A DNA stretch of 11,467 nucleotides from Candidatus Aenigmatarchaeota archaeon (GCA_003663355.1 QMZV01000019.1:1-11467); one strand, 5' to 3'. Numbered from the stretch's first letter, positions 4,433-11,467 are shown. A program made the numbers and translations. Notes: generated from the letters alone by a model not told the origin.

Positions 4433-7400
4433 ATGCCTGAAGAAATTGAACTGACAGTTGGAGAACTGTCTGCGAACAGACAAGACTATGGAAGAGGATT
4501 CGCAAGATTGAGTTCTAATTTCATGAAAAAAATTGGTGTTAGAGAAGGTGACTATATAGAGGTTGAAGGGAAAAGAAAAACTTATTTAATTGCTGTCAGG
4601 TCATATCCAAGTGATGTTGGACTTGATATTATAAGGATGGATGGAATAACAAGGAGGAATTGTAAAACAGGAGTTGGTGAAAAAGTTAAGGTTAGAAGAG
4701 CAGATTTAAAAGAAATTAGAAGAATTGTGGTTGCCCCTGCCCAAGAAGGTGTAATGATACATATAAACCCAGAATATATAAAGCAGAACTTATATAAGAG
4801 ACCATTTATAAAAGGAGATATATTTATTCCAAATCCTGTTGTGAGAAGGAGAGATAGAAACTTCTTTGATGAAGATGAAATTCCGGATATCTTTAAAATG
4901 TTTTTTGAAGAAACTCCATTTAGAAGAGTTGCATTTTTTGGAGATATAAAATTTATTGTTGTTGAAACATCGCCAAGGGAAGGAGGATTTGTTGGTGAGG
5001 AAACAGAGGTGGAAGTTTTATCAAAAAGTGTTAAAATTTCAGAAGAGGAGAGAATTCCAGAAGTAACTTATGAAAATATTGGTGGTCTAAAAAAAGAAAT
5101 AGATGCTGTTAGGGAAGTTATTGAATTGCCAATAAGGCATCCGGAACTTTTCCAGAGACTCGGAGTAAAACCTCCAAAAGGAGTTTTATTATATGGTCCT
5201 CCTGGAACTGGAAAAACTTTGCTTGCAAAGGCTGTTGCAAATGAGAGCGGCGCAAATTTTTATTCAATTGCAGGTCCTGAAATCATGTGCGTGGATGGAA
5301 AAACTAAAATATTTACAAACCCTAAAGGATATATTAAAGCAGAAGAAATATATGGAAGTGAAGGAAGTTTTGTAAGAGATGATCACATAAAAGTTAAAGA
5401 ATTGAAAAAACCAATATCAACATTTTCTTTTACAAAAAATGGAATTGAGAAAGGGAAGATAACTCACATAACAAAATTAAAAGCCCCTTCTTATAAAGTT
5501 TCTTTTGATGACGGAATTGAACTTACAGTCTCTCCAAATCAGCCGTTTTTGGTGTACGAAAATGGAGAGTTCAAATGGAAAAAACTACAGGAATTAAAAG
5601 AGAAGGATTTTGTAGCAAAAGTAGATAAGATTGAATTGCCTGAAGAAAATCTAAAAATAGATTTAAGAAAGATACCGAATCTAATTGAGAGAAATGGCAA
5701 ATACGCATTAAAAAGCAAAAATCAGGACAGAAGCAATTTCATAAGATTACCTAAACAAATGAACAAAGAATTAATGGAATTCCTTGGTTTAATAGTTTCT
5801 GAAGGTTCCATATTTGAAGATTCAATTGTGTTTTCAAATAATGAAAAATATCTTAAAGATAAATTCAAGAAATTATTAAGAGATCTTTTTGGAATTGAGA
5901 AAGTTAAAGAGTATAAATCCAGAGTAGTTTTTTACTCAAAAGTTCTTGTAGAATATTTAAAACTTCTTGGATATACAAAAAATAATAAATTGGTAATTCC
6001 AGCATATTTTTATAAATTATCAAAAGAGGAGATAGGAAGTTTTGTAAAAGGTTATTTTGAAGGAGATGGGTCTGTTAATATTGTTAAAGGGAAGAATACT
6101 TACACAACACCTGTGCTATACAGTAAAGATAAAGAGTTTTTAAAGGAATTAAAAAATTTAATGCAGTTGAAATTGGGAATAATGACAAAATTAAAAGAAC
6201 ATAACACTAAAAAAGGATTGATGTATAAGCTTGTTGTTAGGGGTAGAGAAGGAAGAAGGAAATTTTCAAAAATTGGTTGTACTGGAAAAATGAAAAAATT
6301 ACAGGAGATAAATAAAATAAAAGGTAATAGAGAGTTTAAAAAGATTCCATTCCCTAAATTGTTGATAAGTGCTATTAGAAAAAAACTTCCTTATTCTGAA
6401 TATAGAAATTTTGATATTTATGTGTATAATAAAAGAGATTTTACAAAATATGCGATGAAGAAATTGTATGAGATAGCTGAGAAAAACAATATAATAACTG
6501 AAGAGATAGAAAAAGAATTTAAATGCTTATCTAGAGATGATGTTTCTTTTACAAAGATAAATAAAATTGAGTATTTAGGTAAAAGAGAGCTTTATGATTT
6601 TACAGTTGATAAAGATAGTTTTGTTGCGGATTTGCTGTTCTTGCATAACAGTAAGTGGTATGGTCAATCTCTTCCAGGAGATGAAAAAATTATAATTCTT
6701 GAAGATAATTTAATAAAAAGAGTACCTATAGGAGAAATTGTTGAGAATAGAAAAAAAGTTAAGGTTGCTTGTTTTGATGAAAATGGAAAGATTATATTTT
6801 CAGATATTAAAGGATTTATAAAACACAGAAATAATTCAAAGATATTTGAGATAACAACAAAAACAGGAAGAAAAATAAGGGTTACAGATTATCATTCCTT
6901 ATTTACAATTGATAAAAATGGTATAAAAGATATAAAAACATCTGATTTAGTAGAAGGTAAATCTTATATTATCATTCCTAAGAAATTACCTTTCTCTCCA
7001 AGACCTATTAAGAAAATAGATTTGTTGGAGAAGTTAAAAAATAAAGATTATGGATTGTTTGTTAAAGGAGATTATATAAGAAGAGTTCTGAGAGAATCTG
7101 TAGATAGATTGGGCATGGATAATGTTGCTAAAATTTTAAATGTAAAGAAAAAATATCTATATGATATTCTAAACAAGAATATAGGTGTAAGAATTTCCAA
7201 ATTTTTAAGAGTAATTGAGGAGGCAAAGATAAATATTAATAAAGAAAAAATAAAAATTTATTCAAAAGGGAAAAGTATTCCTGCTGTTTTAGAATTTACA
7301 GAGAACTTATGCCTATTCTTCGGTTTATGGATTGCGGAAGGTTCTTATACAAACAAAAATGAAGTAAGATTGAGTATAAATGCTCAAGAATTAGATGAAA

Positions 7401-9550
7401 TTGTAAGATTATGTACAACTTTATTTGACAAAGTTACAATTTATAGAAAAAATAAAAACTCTGCTGAAGTTATAGTGTGTTCTACAGTTTTAGGAAAATT
7501 AATGAAATATGTATTAGGATTTGAAGGAGGAGCAAGAAGAAAAAAAATACCTGAATTTGTGTTTAATTTATCCAGAGAAAATTTAAGTGCTTTCTTAAGA
7601 GGATATTTCTCAGGAGATGGAAGCATAAACAAAAAAAATGGCATGGTAGAAATTTCTACAGAAAGTGAAAAATTAGCGGATGATGTACTTTATTTATTAT
7701 TAATGTTTGGTATTGTAGCAAGAGTTTGTCCAAGGAAAGGAAGGAAACAAAAAAGAGTTTACTTTGCAGATTATGAAAATTTAACCAGATTTAGAGAAAT
7801 AGGCTTTTTGTCTTTAGAGAAAAATATGATGTTGCTTGACTATGTAGAAAAAAAGAAATTCTCAAAGAGAGATAGAATACCAACAGAGTGTTTAGAAATT
7901 ACAAAATGGAAAAATCTTGAGACAATAGGAGTAAATGTACTAAATTCAACAAAAGGAAATTTACTTCTCAAGAATTTATTGGCACAAGATATATTCTTAG
8001 ATAAAGTTGTGAAAGTAGAAGAATTAAAAGAAAATCCTGAATTTGTGTATGATATTTCCGTAGAACCTACACAAAACTTTATTTCAGGTTATGGAGGTAT
8101 TTTTGCTCATAATAGTGAAGAAAACTTAAGGAAAATTTTTGAAGATGCTGAAAAGAATGCTCCTTCAATAATATTTATTGATGAGATTGATGCAATTGCT
8201 CCGAAGAGAGAAGAAGTTGTTGGAGAAGTTGAGAGAAGAGTTGTTTCGCAATTGCTTACAATGATGGATGGGTTGAAAGCAAGGGGGCAAGTAATTGTCA
8301 TAGGTGCAACAAACAGGCCTGATTCTCTTGACCCTGCATTAAGAAGACCGGGAAGGTTTGATAGGGAAATTGAACTCGGAGTCCCAAACCAAAGTGGAAG
8401 ATTGGAAATTTTTCAGATTCACACAAGGAATATGCCCTTGGCAAAAGATGTTGATTTGAAAGAATTAGCTGAAAAAACTCATGGTTATGTTGGTGCAGAT
8501 ATTGAATCAATATGTAAGGAAGCGGCAATGCATGCTTTGAGAAGAGTCCTTCCAGATATTTCTGGGATAAAAGATAAAGAATTGCCAAGAGAAATAATAG
8601 ATAAACTAACTGTAAACAAAGAAGATTTCAATTATGCAATGCAAAAAGTAGAGCCTTCTGCGATGAGAGAGGTTCTTGTTGAAATTCCAAATGTAAAATG
8701 GGAAGATATTGGAGGATTGGAAGAGGTTAAGCAAAAATTAAAAGAAGTTGTGGAATGGCCTTTGAAATATCCTGATAAATTTAAGCATTTTCACATAACT
8801 CCTCCAAAAGGAATATTGCTTTATGGGCCTCCTGGAACTGGAAAAACTTTGCTTGCAAAGGCTGTTGCAAATGAATCTGGAGCAAACTTTATTTCAGTTA
8901 AAGGACCTGAATTGCTGAGTAAGTATGTTGGTGAAAGTGAAAAAAAATTAAGGGAAATTTTCAGAAAAGCAAAACAGGCTGCTCCTTCAATAATCTTCTT
9001 TGATGAAATTGATGCAATGACTCATACTAGGGGAATTGGTAGAACAGAAGTTGTTGATACTTTGGTTTCCCAATTGTTAACAGAAATGAGTGGAATAGAA
9101 GAACTTAAAAATGTGGTAGTAATGGCTGCAACAAACAGGCCTGATATTATTGATTATTCTCTGTTAAGACCGGGCAGATTTGATAGACATATTTTAGTTC
9201 CGGCTCCAGATGAGAAAGCAAGGCTTGAAATTTTAAAGATACACACAAGAGGCATTCCTTTATCTAAAGATGTGGACTTAGAGGAATTAGCAAAGAAGAC
9301 AAAAAATTTCTCTGGTGCTGATTTGGAATCATTATGTAGAGAATCTGCAATGCGTGCATTAAGAGAAAATTTAGAAAATAAAAAAGTTGATAAAGTTGAA
9401 AAGAAACACTTTGAAGAAACTTTGAAGAAAATGAGACCTTCTATTCCAGAAGCAGTAGCAAAGAGTTATGAAGAATTTGATAAGGCTTTAAAAACAGCTA
9501 TAACAAAGAAGGAGAAGAAGAAAGTTACAGAGCCAGAATATCTGACATAA
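4433..9550 (+). CDS. cdc48: CDC48/VAT (p97-like) AAA+ unfoldase containing two inteins
   Basis: Hexameric two-ring AAA+ ATPase that unfolds proteins, in archaea in concert with the proteasome. The 1705-codon precursor has a CDC48 N-domain (residues 1 to about 195: double-psi barrel then beta-clam). D1 has Walker A GPPGTGKT (255-262), Walker B FIDEID (1248-1253), sensor 1 ATNRPD (1292-1297) and RRPGRFDRE (1304-1312). D2 has Walker A (1465-1472), Walker B FFDEID (1522-1527) and [10 protein letters not shown]1 is interrupted by two inteins, residues 286-739 and 746-1227. Splicing joins [20 protein letters not shown] and gives 769 aa, close to the family's 730-780. The D2 counterpart site ([15 protein letters not shown]) is empty. 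The C-terminus ends EPEYLT and lacks a penultimate-Tyr HbYX proteasome-docking motif. It is monocistronic, with its own TATA box upstream and a convergent gene downstream. Confidence 0.97.
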   Translation: MPEEIELTVGELSANRQDYGRGFARLSSNFMKKIGVREGDYIEVEGKRKTYLIAVRSYPSDVGLDIIRMDGITRRNCKTGVGEKVKVRRADLKEIRRIVVAPAQEGVMIHINPEYIKQNLYKRPFIKGDIFIPNPVVRRRDRNFFDEDEIPDIFKMFFEETPFRRVAFFGDIKFIVVETSPREGGFVGEETEVEVLSKSVKISEEERIPEVTYENIGGLKKEIDAVREVIELPIRHPELFQRLGVKPPKGVLLYGPPGTGKTLLAKAVANESGANFYSIAGPEIMCVDGKTKIFTNPKGYIKAEEIYGSEGSFVRDDHIKVKELKKPISTFSFTKNGIEKGKITHITKLKAPSYKVSFDDGIELTVSPNQPFLVYENGEFKWKKLQELKEKDFVAKVDKIELPEENLKIDLRKIPNLIERNGKYALKSKNQDRSNFIRLPKQMNKELMEFLGLIVSEGSIFEDSIVFSNNEKYLKDKFKKLLRDLFGIEKVKEYKSRVVFYSKVLVEYLKLLGYTKNNKLVIPAYFYKLSKEEIGSFVKGYFEGDGSVNIVKGKNTYTTPVLYSKDKEFLKELKNLMQLKLGIMTKLKEHNTKKGLMYKLVVRGREGRRKFSKIGCTGKMKKLQEINKIKGNREFKKIPFPKLLISAIRKKLPYSEYRNFDIYVYNKRDFTKYAMKKLYEIAEKNNIITEEIEKEFKCLSRDDVSFTKINKIEYLGKRELYDFTVDKDSFVADLLFLHNSKWYGQSLPGDEKIIILEDNLIKRVPIGEIVENRKKVKVACFDENGKIIFSDIKGFIKHRNNSKIFEITTKTGRKIRVTDYHSLFTIDKNGIKDIKTSDLVEGKSYIIIPKKLPFSPRPIKKIDLLEKLKNKDYGLFVKGDYIRRVLRESVDRLGMDNVAKILNVKKKYLYDILNKNIGVRISKFLRVIEEAKININKEKIKIYSKGKSIPAVLEFTENLCLFFGLWIAEGSYTNKNEVRLSINAQELDEIVRLCTTLFDKVTIYRKNKNSAEVIVCSTVLGKLMKYVLGFEGGARRKKIPEFVFNLSRENLSAFLRGYFSGDGSINKKNGMVEISTESEKLADDVLYLLLMFGIVARVCPRKGRKQKRVYFADYENLTRFREIGFLSLEKNMMLLDYVEKKKFSKRDRIPTECLEITKWKNLETIGVNVLNSTKGNLLLKNLLAQDIFLDKVVKVEELKENPEFVYDISVEPTQNFISGYGGIFAHNSEENLRKIFEDAEKNAPSIIFIDEIDAIAPKREEVVGEVERRVVSQLLTMMDGLKARGQVIVIGATNRPDSLDPALRRPGRFDREIELGVPNQSGRLEIFQIHTRNMPLAKDVDLKELAEKTHGYVGADIESICKEAAMHALRRVLPDISGIKDKELPREIIDKLTVNKEDFNYAMQKVEPSAMREVLVEIPNVKWEDIGGLEEVKQKLKEVVEWPLKYPDKFKHFHITPPKGILLYGPPGTGKTLLAKAVANESGANFISVKGPELLSKYVGESEKKLREIFRKAKQAAPSIIFFDEIDAMTHTRGIGRTEVVDTLVSQLLTEMSGIEELKNVVVMAATNRPDIIDYSLLRPGRFDRHILVPAPDEKARLEILKIHTRGIPLSKDVDLEELAKKTKNFSGADLESLCRESAMRALRENLENKKVDKVEKKHFEETLKKMRPSIPEAVAKSYEEFDKALKTAITKKEKKKVTEPEYLT
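5288..6649 (+). mobile_element. CDC48 intein 1 (454 aa, LAGLIDADG endonuclease)
   Basis: Precursor residues 286-739. It starts with Cys1 (CVDGKTKIF) directly after extein GPEIM and ends FLHN before Ser+1 of SKWYG, so the block A nucleophile, penultimate His and terminal Asn are present. LAGLIDADG helices are LGLIVSEG (intein residues 166-173, E172) and VKGYFEGDG (253-261, D260); both acidic residues are kept, so the endonuclease may be active. A basic C-terminal region (about 320-400) is likely to bind DNA. The block F equivalent is LYDFTV (435-440). Block B reads TVSPNQPF: the His of the usual TxxH motif is Gln (intein residue 85, codon 5540-5542). Boundaries are fixed by extein homology. 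Confidence 0.94.
6650..6667 (+). other. Six-residue extein between the two CDC48 inteins (pore loop 1)
   Basis: Eighteen nucleotides encoding SKWYGQ, residues 740-745. This is the only host-protein sequence between the two inteins. It matches the D1 segment SK[YW]YGE after GPEIM, and the aromatic residues W742 and Y743 correspond to pore loop 1, which grips substrate in the central channel of CDC48/VAT. Both splicing events must be accurate for this short segment to be retained. Confidence 0.9.
6668..8113 (+). mobile_element. CDC48 intein 2 (482 aa, LAGLIDADG endonuclease with HTH-like insert)
   Basis: Precursor residues 746-1227. It starts with Ser1 ([10 protein letters not shown]), has block B TDYH (intein residues 73-76), LAGLIDADG helices FFGLWIAEG (217-225, E224) and LRGYFSGDG (310-318, D317), block F FVYDISV (459-465), and ends FAHN before Ser+1 of SEENLRK. 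All expected splicing residues and both endonuclease acids are present. Between block B and the first LAGLIDADG helix lies a helical segment with a helix-turn-helix look ([19 protein letters not shown], about 153-171), perhaps an extra DNA-recognition module. The block A and F wording resembles the RFC small-subunit intein more than intein 1, suggesting a common lineage for the two serine-type inteins. Confidence 0.94.
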
Positions 9551-9553
9551 TTA

Positions 9554-9588
9554 TTTTTCAATCCATTAATTCATCAACCAATATTTTT
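9554..9588 (+). terminator. T-tracts between convergent genes
   Basis: Two T5 runs (9554-9558 and 9584-9588) in the 55-bp gap after the CDC48 stop codon. They could terminate CDC48 before the convergent gene. They are weak and have no hairpin. Confidence 0.3.
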
Positions 9589-9605
9589 GAGGAAATCATT
9601 TTATC

Positions 9606-9968
9606 TTAGTATACTATACCCTCTTGTTTCTCCATATATTCTTTAGGTAGTACTGTTCTTTCATGCTTTTTTTCTTTTAATAATTCTGATTCTATATTCC
9701 TACTTTGAATCCAGAAATCAGATATCATTCTTAAGATCTCACACTGTTTTGCATCTTGAATTCTATCTGCGATTTGATTATACATCCTAGCTATTTTTGT
9801 GTATACTTCCATAGCTTTTTTAACATCATCTTTTTGCAGATATTCATCCTTAATAGACTTACATCTAATTGTACCTTCATATAGGGCTTCTACTACTAAG
9901 TCAGTTATTTGGGCACCCTCTTGATCCACCAGTTTTAAAACCCCTTCAACTATCTCATCTACATCCAT
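9606..9968 (-). CDS. Hypothetical helical protein, 120 aa
   Basis: Not recognised. Translation from ATG 9968 begins MDVDEIVEGVLKLVDQEGAQ and ends MEKQEGIVY. Composition and heptad-like spacing predict an almost all-helical, charged, soluble protein with no transmembrane segment or signal peptide; residues about 45-80 look like a long amphipathic helix. It has two Cys but no metal-binding pair motif. The frame can be extended three codons to a GTG at 9977, but two TTTAAATA boxes at 9988-10004 place the transcription start near 9966-9974, which favours the ATG. It is convergent with CDC48 (55 bp apart) and is a single-gene unit. A helical adaptor or regulator role is only a guess. Confidence 0.65.
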   Translation of the reverse strand: MDVDEIVEGVLKLVDQEGAQITDLVVEALYEGTIRCKSIKDEYLQKDDVKKAMEVYTKIARMYNQIADRIQDAKQCEILRMISDFWIQSRNIESELLKEKKHERTVLPKEYMEKQEGIVY

Positions 9969-9987
9969 TTTAACCACAATATAATAA

Positions 9988-10004
9988 TATTTAAACTATT
10001 TAAA
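9988..10004 (-). promoter_or_regulatory. Tandem TTTAAATA boxes upstream of the 120-aa gene
   Basis: Two perfect copies of TTTAAATA on the minus strand (9997-10004 and 9988-9995) with one base between them. They are centred about 32 and 24 bp upstream of the ATG at 9968. TTTAAATA is a strong archaeal TATA sequence, and the same octamer stands 23 bp ahead of the 52-aa gene at 11314. One copy may be the TBP site and the other a second start or a regulator site. Confidence 0.5.
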
Positions 10005-10217
10005 GAGCAAATCTCGAAGAAAACCCAAGATTTTGCACTTTAACAAAATTTTAGTTTAGATTCAATGGTGTAGAATTTCTTCTATTTTCTCAAAATCTTC
10101 CATTTAATTTATAATCATTTTTCACACAAAACGAATATCTTAGCTCAAATTCCTCAAAGTCTCTGAATGTTTTTAGTGCTTCTAATATTCATAATTGTTT
10201 AATTGAAATGATAATAT
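10005..10217. other. Intergenic region with a possible coding remnant
   Basis: About 210 bp with no convincing gene. On the minus strand, 10093-10188 is open for 32 codons and reads ILEALKTFRDFEEFELRYSF... ending NGRF and TGA. This is a protein-like composition, but there is no ATG, GTG or TTG in frame after the upstream TGA. It may be the end of a decayed gene or chance. The rest is AT-rich with no recognisable RNA or repeat. Confidence 0.3.
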
Positions 10218-11006
10218 CTACTTTTCAATATCATCAACCAATTTTTCCATCCTTGAAATAAATCTTGCTGTTTTCTCTGCAATCTCATCAATGTCTTCCC
10301 AATCAACTTTTATTTTCCCATGCTCAAATTTTTTCCAATATTTTACAATTTCATCGCAGTATTTTGCATATTCTGCTTCAAGTTGTTTTTTTCTAACAAA
10401 GTGAATTTTAAGATTTTCTGCGACTTTTTTTGGTATTGGCGGTGCTACACCAATTAAAATTAGTGGTGCTTGCCCTGCTTCAACAACGGCATTAAACAAA
10501 TGTTCAAGAATTTTAGTTTTGAACAGGAGTTCAACTCTTTTTATCCTTGATGGAGCTCTTGCAATTAAATCTCTCATAGCCTCCTTTGTTCCAGGAATTT
10601 TTCCCTGTAATAACAATTTCTTTAGAGGAACAAAAAATCCGCTTGGATCATAAATCGGAATTCCTTCCCTGATTTCACAGAAAACTGTTGGAGAACCGTG
10701 CTTTATCAAATCCCAATAATCAGAAAGCAAATAAAAACTTGAGTAAATAGAGATTCCGTATTTCTTTTTAATTTTTCTTTCTTCTTCCAAAACCTTTGTT
10801 TCAATCTTCTTTTTTGTAATTCCATCAACTTTTTTTGTATCATCAAGCAAAATAATTGTTAACAAATCCTTTGACTTCTCAGTTTCTTGTTTTAGCAGCC
10901 AGATTGATTTTATAACTTTTTTGTATTCTTTTAGAATATTGGAACAAAAATCCTTTACAGCATTAATTTGTTTTTCTTCAATTTTTGAAGAATTTTTTTG
11001 AGGCAT
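10218..11006 (-). CDS. Nucleotidyltransferase/HEPN-like fusion protein (NTase motif degenerate)
   Basis: A 262-aa soluble protein. The N-terminal part (about 15-105) resembles the minimal nucleotidyltransferase fold (IKSIWLL...KDLLTIILLDD, with strand and helix order as in MNT proteins). The central segment GSPTVFCEIREGIPIYDPSGFFVPLKKLL (about 104-132) matches what I recall of archaeal NTase-domain proteins (…G.PV....R.G..LYD.GFF.PL..LL). Residues about 140-262 are helical and HEPN-like (…EAGQAPLILIGVAPPIPKKV…, then EYAKYCDEIVKYWKKFEHG). The catalytic GSxxxG and DxD motifs are not evident: WLLKQETEK stands where GS should be, and DLLTIILLDD lacks spaced Asp pairs. It could be a pseudo-enzyme or antitoxin-like partner. 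It is the last gene of a minus-strand run, 19 bp after the 42-aa ORF. The ATG at 11006 is the first in frame. The family call rests on memory of motifs. Confidence 0.65.
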   Translation of the reverse strand: MPQKNSSKIEEKQINAVKDFCSNILKEYKKVIKSIWLLKQETEKSKDLLTIILLDDTKKVDGITKKKIETKVLEEERKIKKKYGISIYSSFYLLSDYWDLIKHGSPTVFCEIREGIPIYDPSGFFVPLKKLLLQGKIPGTKEAMRDLIARAPSRIKRVELLFKTKILEHLFNAVVEAGQAPLILIGVAPPIPKKVAENLKIHFVRKKQLEAEYAKYCDEIVKYWKKFEHGKIKVDWEDIDEIAEKTARFISRMEKLVDDIEK

Positions 11007-11025
11007 AATAGATTTATTTCAAATA

Positions 11026-11154
11026 TTAAAATACCTTATACAAAGGTATCCAAATATTTTTCAATTTTGAAAATACTTCTATTTCTATTATTGGCCTTTT
11101 TACTTGTCCAAATATTGCAGATTCCTGCTCTTTGTATTCAAAAGTTTTTTCCAT
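11026..11154 (-). CDS. Small protein, 42 aa; resembles the N-terminus of retropepsin-like proteases
   Basis: ATG at 11154, TAA at 11026. The sequence starts MEKTFEYKEQESAIFGQVKR, continues PIIEIEVFSKLKNIWIPLY and ends KVF. It starts one base after the stop of the 52-aa gene and ends 19 bp before the NTase-like gene, so translation is probably coupled. The pattern FGxVxRPIxEIExxSxxxxxWIPLYKVF resembles the first beta strands of small archaeal retropepsin-like aspartic proteases, which should continue into a DTGAD catalytic motif. Here the frame stops just before that point. It is either a truncated protease remnant or a genuine very short protein. No DTG was found in the following bases in any frame. 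Confidence 0.5.
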   Translation of the reverse strand: MEKTFEYKEQESAIFGQVKRPIIEIEVFSKLKNIWIPLYKVF

Positions 11155-11155
11155 T

Positions 11156-11314
11156 TTAAGCAATTAAAATACCTTTACCAGGAACCCAAGCGATTCCAAC
11201 TTTTTTGTTCGGATACTTTTTTCTAATTTCATCAAATTTCATTTCTGGATTTAAACCACTCCACACAACTTTTCCATCAACAAGAATCTCATATCTGTAA
11301 AGTTCTTCTGCCAT
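11156..11314 (-). CDS. Small conserved-looking protein, 52 aa, unknown function
   Basis: ATG at 11314, TAA at 11156. It starts MAEELYRYEILVDGKVVWSG and ends KKVGIAWVPGKGILIA. It has an alternating beta pattern (YRYEILVDGKVVWSG), a helix (PEMKFDEIRKKYP) and further beta strands, so it is probably a small alpha-beta fold. There is no signal peptide or membrane segment. A TTTAAATA box at 11334-11341 lies 23 bp upstream, giving a near-leaderless start and making this the likely first gene of the run 52-aa, 42-aa, NTase-like. Its reading frame keeps third-position A/T preference like the neighbours. Function is not recognised. Confidence 0.6.
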   Translation of the reverse strand: MAEELYRYEILVDGKVVWSGLNPEMKFDEIRKKYPNKKVGIAWVPGKGILIA

Positions 11315-11333
11315 ATTTAAATTTGTTTTTAAA

Positions 11334-11341
11334 TATTTAAA
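11334..11341 (-). promoter_or_regulatory. TATA box of the small-gene operon
   Basis: TTTAAATA on the minus strand, centred 23 bp upstream of the 52-aa gene's ATG. The octamer is identical to the tandem boxes at 9988-10004. Confidence 0.5.
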
Positions 11342-11385
11342 AGATTATTCAAGATACTTTGAAGTTAATTTAAAAATTAAAAAAA

Positions 11386-11467
11386 TTATTTTGTTTCTTT
11401 TTCTTTAGAGAAAATTAGTTGAGAACCGTTGTAAGGATTATCTAAAATATTTTCAATAGCCTGCAAA
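11386..11467 (-). CDS. 3' end of an unknown gene entering from the right edge
   Basis: The minus-strand frame is open at the right edge and ends with TAA at 11386-11388. The last 26 residues are LQAIENILDNPYNG followed by SQLIFSKEKETK. The phrase AIENILDNPYNGSQL is similar in type to the helix-turn of RelE/ParE toxins (…L..NPY.G..L), but the conserved basic strand that should follow is missing, so either this is not RelE or the protein is truncated. It ends 72 bp upstream of the 52-aa gene and is separated from it by that gene's TATA box. Only the tail is visible, so the gene call is moderate and the family call weak. Confidence 0.45.
   Translation of the reverse strand, partial: LQAIENILDNPYNGSQLIFSKEKETK

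Noticed and set aside
5193..5375. 60-codon plus-strand ORF in another frame of CDC48
   Set aside because: Out-of-frame overlap with the Walker A region and intein 1 start; no independent support.
8298..8588. 96-codon minus-strand ORF opposite CDC48, and similar ORFs at 7441-7644 and 8107-8301
   Set aside because: Antisense shadows of conserved CDC48 and intein coding sequence.
9969..9977. GTG start at 9977 for the 120-aa gene
   Set aside because: Both TTTAAATA boxes predict transcription starting at or downstream of this codon, so ATG 9968 is preferred.
1..11467. CRISPR array or tandem repeat array
   Set aside because: No regularly spaced repeats of 20-40 bp were seen; the only repeats are IS ends, the tRNA-end copy, TATA octamers and the D1/D2 tract.

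Overview
This is archaeal DNA, AT-rich throughout (roughly 30% G+C by eye). The evidence is an RFC small-subunit clamp loader, a CDC48/VAT-type AAA+ ATPase, a type IV pilin precursor with a class III signal, intron-bearing tRNA without encoded CCA, TTTAAATA/TATA boxes 20-35 bp ahead of starts with almost no leaders, and U-tract terminators. Short genes, dense spacing, the pilin type and the NTase-like protein on the right resemble DPANN archaea (Woesearchaeota/Pacearchaeota-like). That placement is an inference.

Layout. 1-2471 (minus): an intein-containing RFC small subunit followed 3 bp later by the start of an OB-fold (DUF35-like) protein cut by the left edge. 2517-2601 (plus): tRNA-Ser(UGA) with a T8 terminator. 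2622-3694: a complete IS630-family insertion sequence with imperfect 19-bp ends and a TA duplication, in the gap between two tRNA genes. 3771-3881 (minus): tRNA-Thr(UGU) interrupted in the D-loop by a 38-nt intron. 3912-4325 (plus): a type IV pilin-like protein. 4433-9550 (plus): a CDC48 homologue of 1705 codons carrying two full-length inteins in its D1 domain, separated by only six extein residues that form pore loop 1. 9606-9968 (minus): an unrecognised helical protein convergent with CDC48. 10218-11467 (minus): a compact run of small genes: an incoming 3' end, a 52-aa protein, a 42-aa protein and a 262-aa nucleotidyltransferase/HEPN-like protein.

Function. Two housekeeping AAA+ ATPases, for replication clamp loading and protein unfolding, each depend on protein splicing: three inteins in all, each inserted at a conserved site beside the nucleotide-binding core. 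Spliced products would be about 310 aa (RFC-S) and 769 aa (CDC48). The most unusual points are the paired inteins around the CDC48 pore loop, the loss of the near-universal block B histidine in the first of them, the D-loop tRNA intron, and the small right-hand gene cluster, which may be a conserved but undescribed accessory module. No CRISPR array, rRNA gene or recognised riboswitch was seen.
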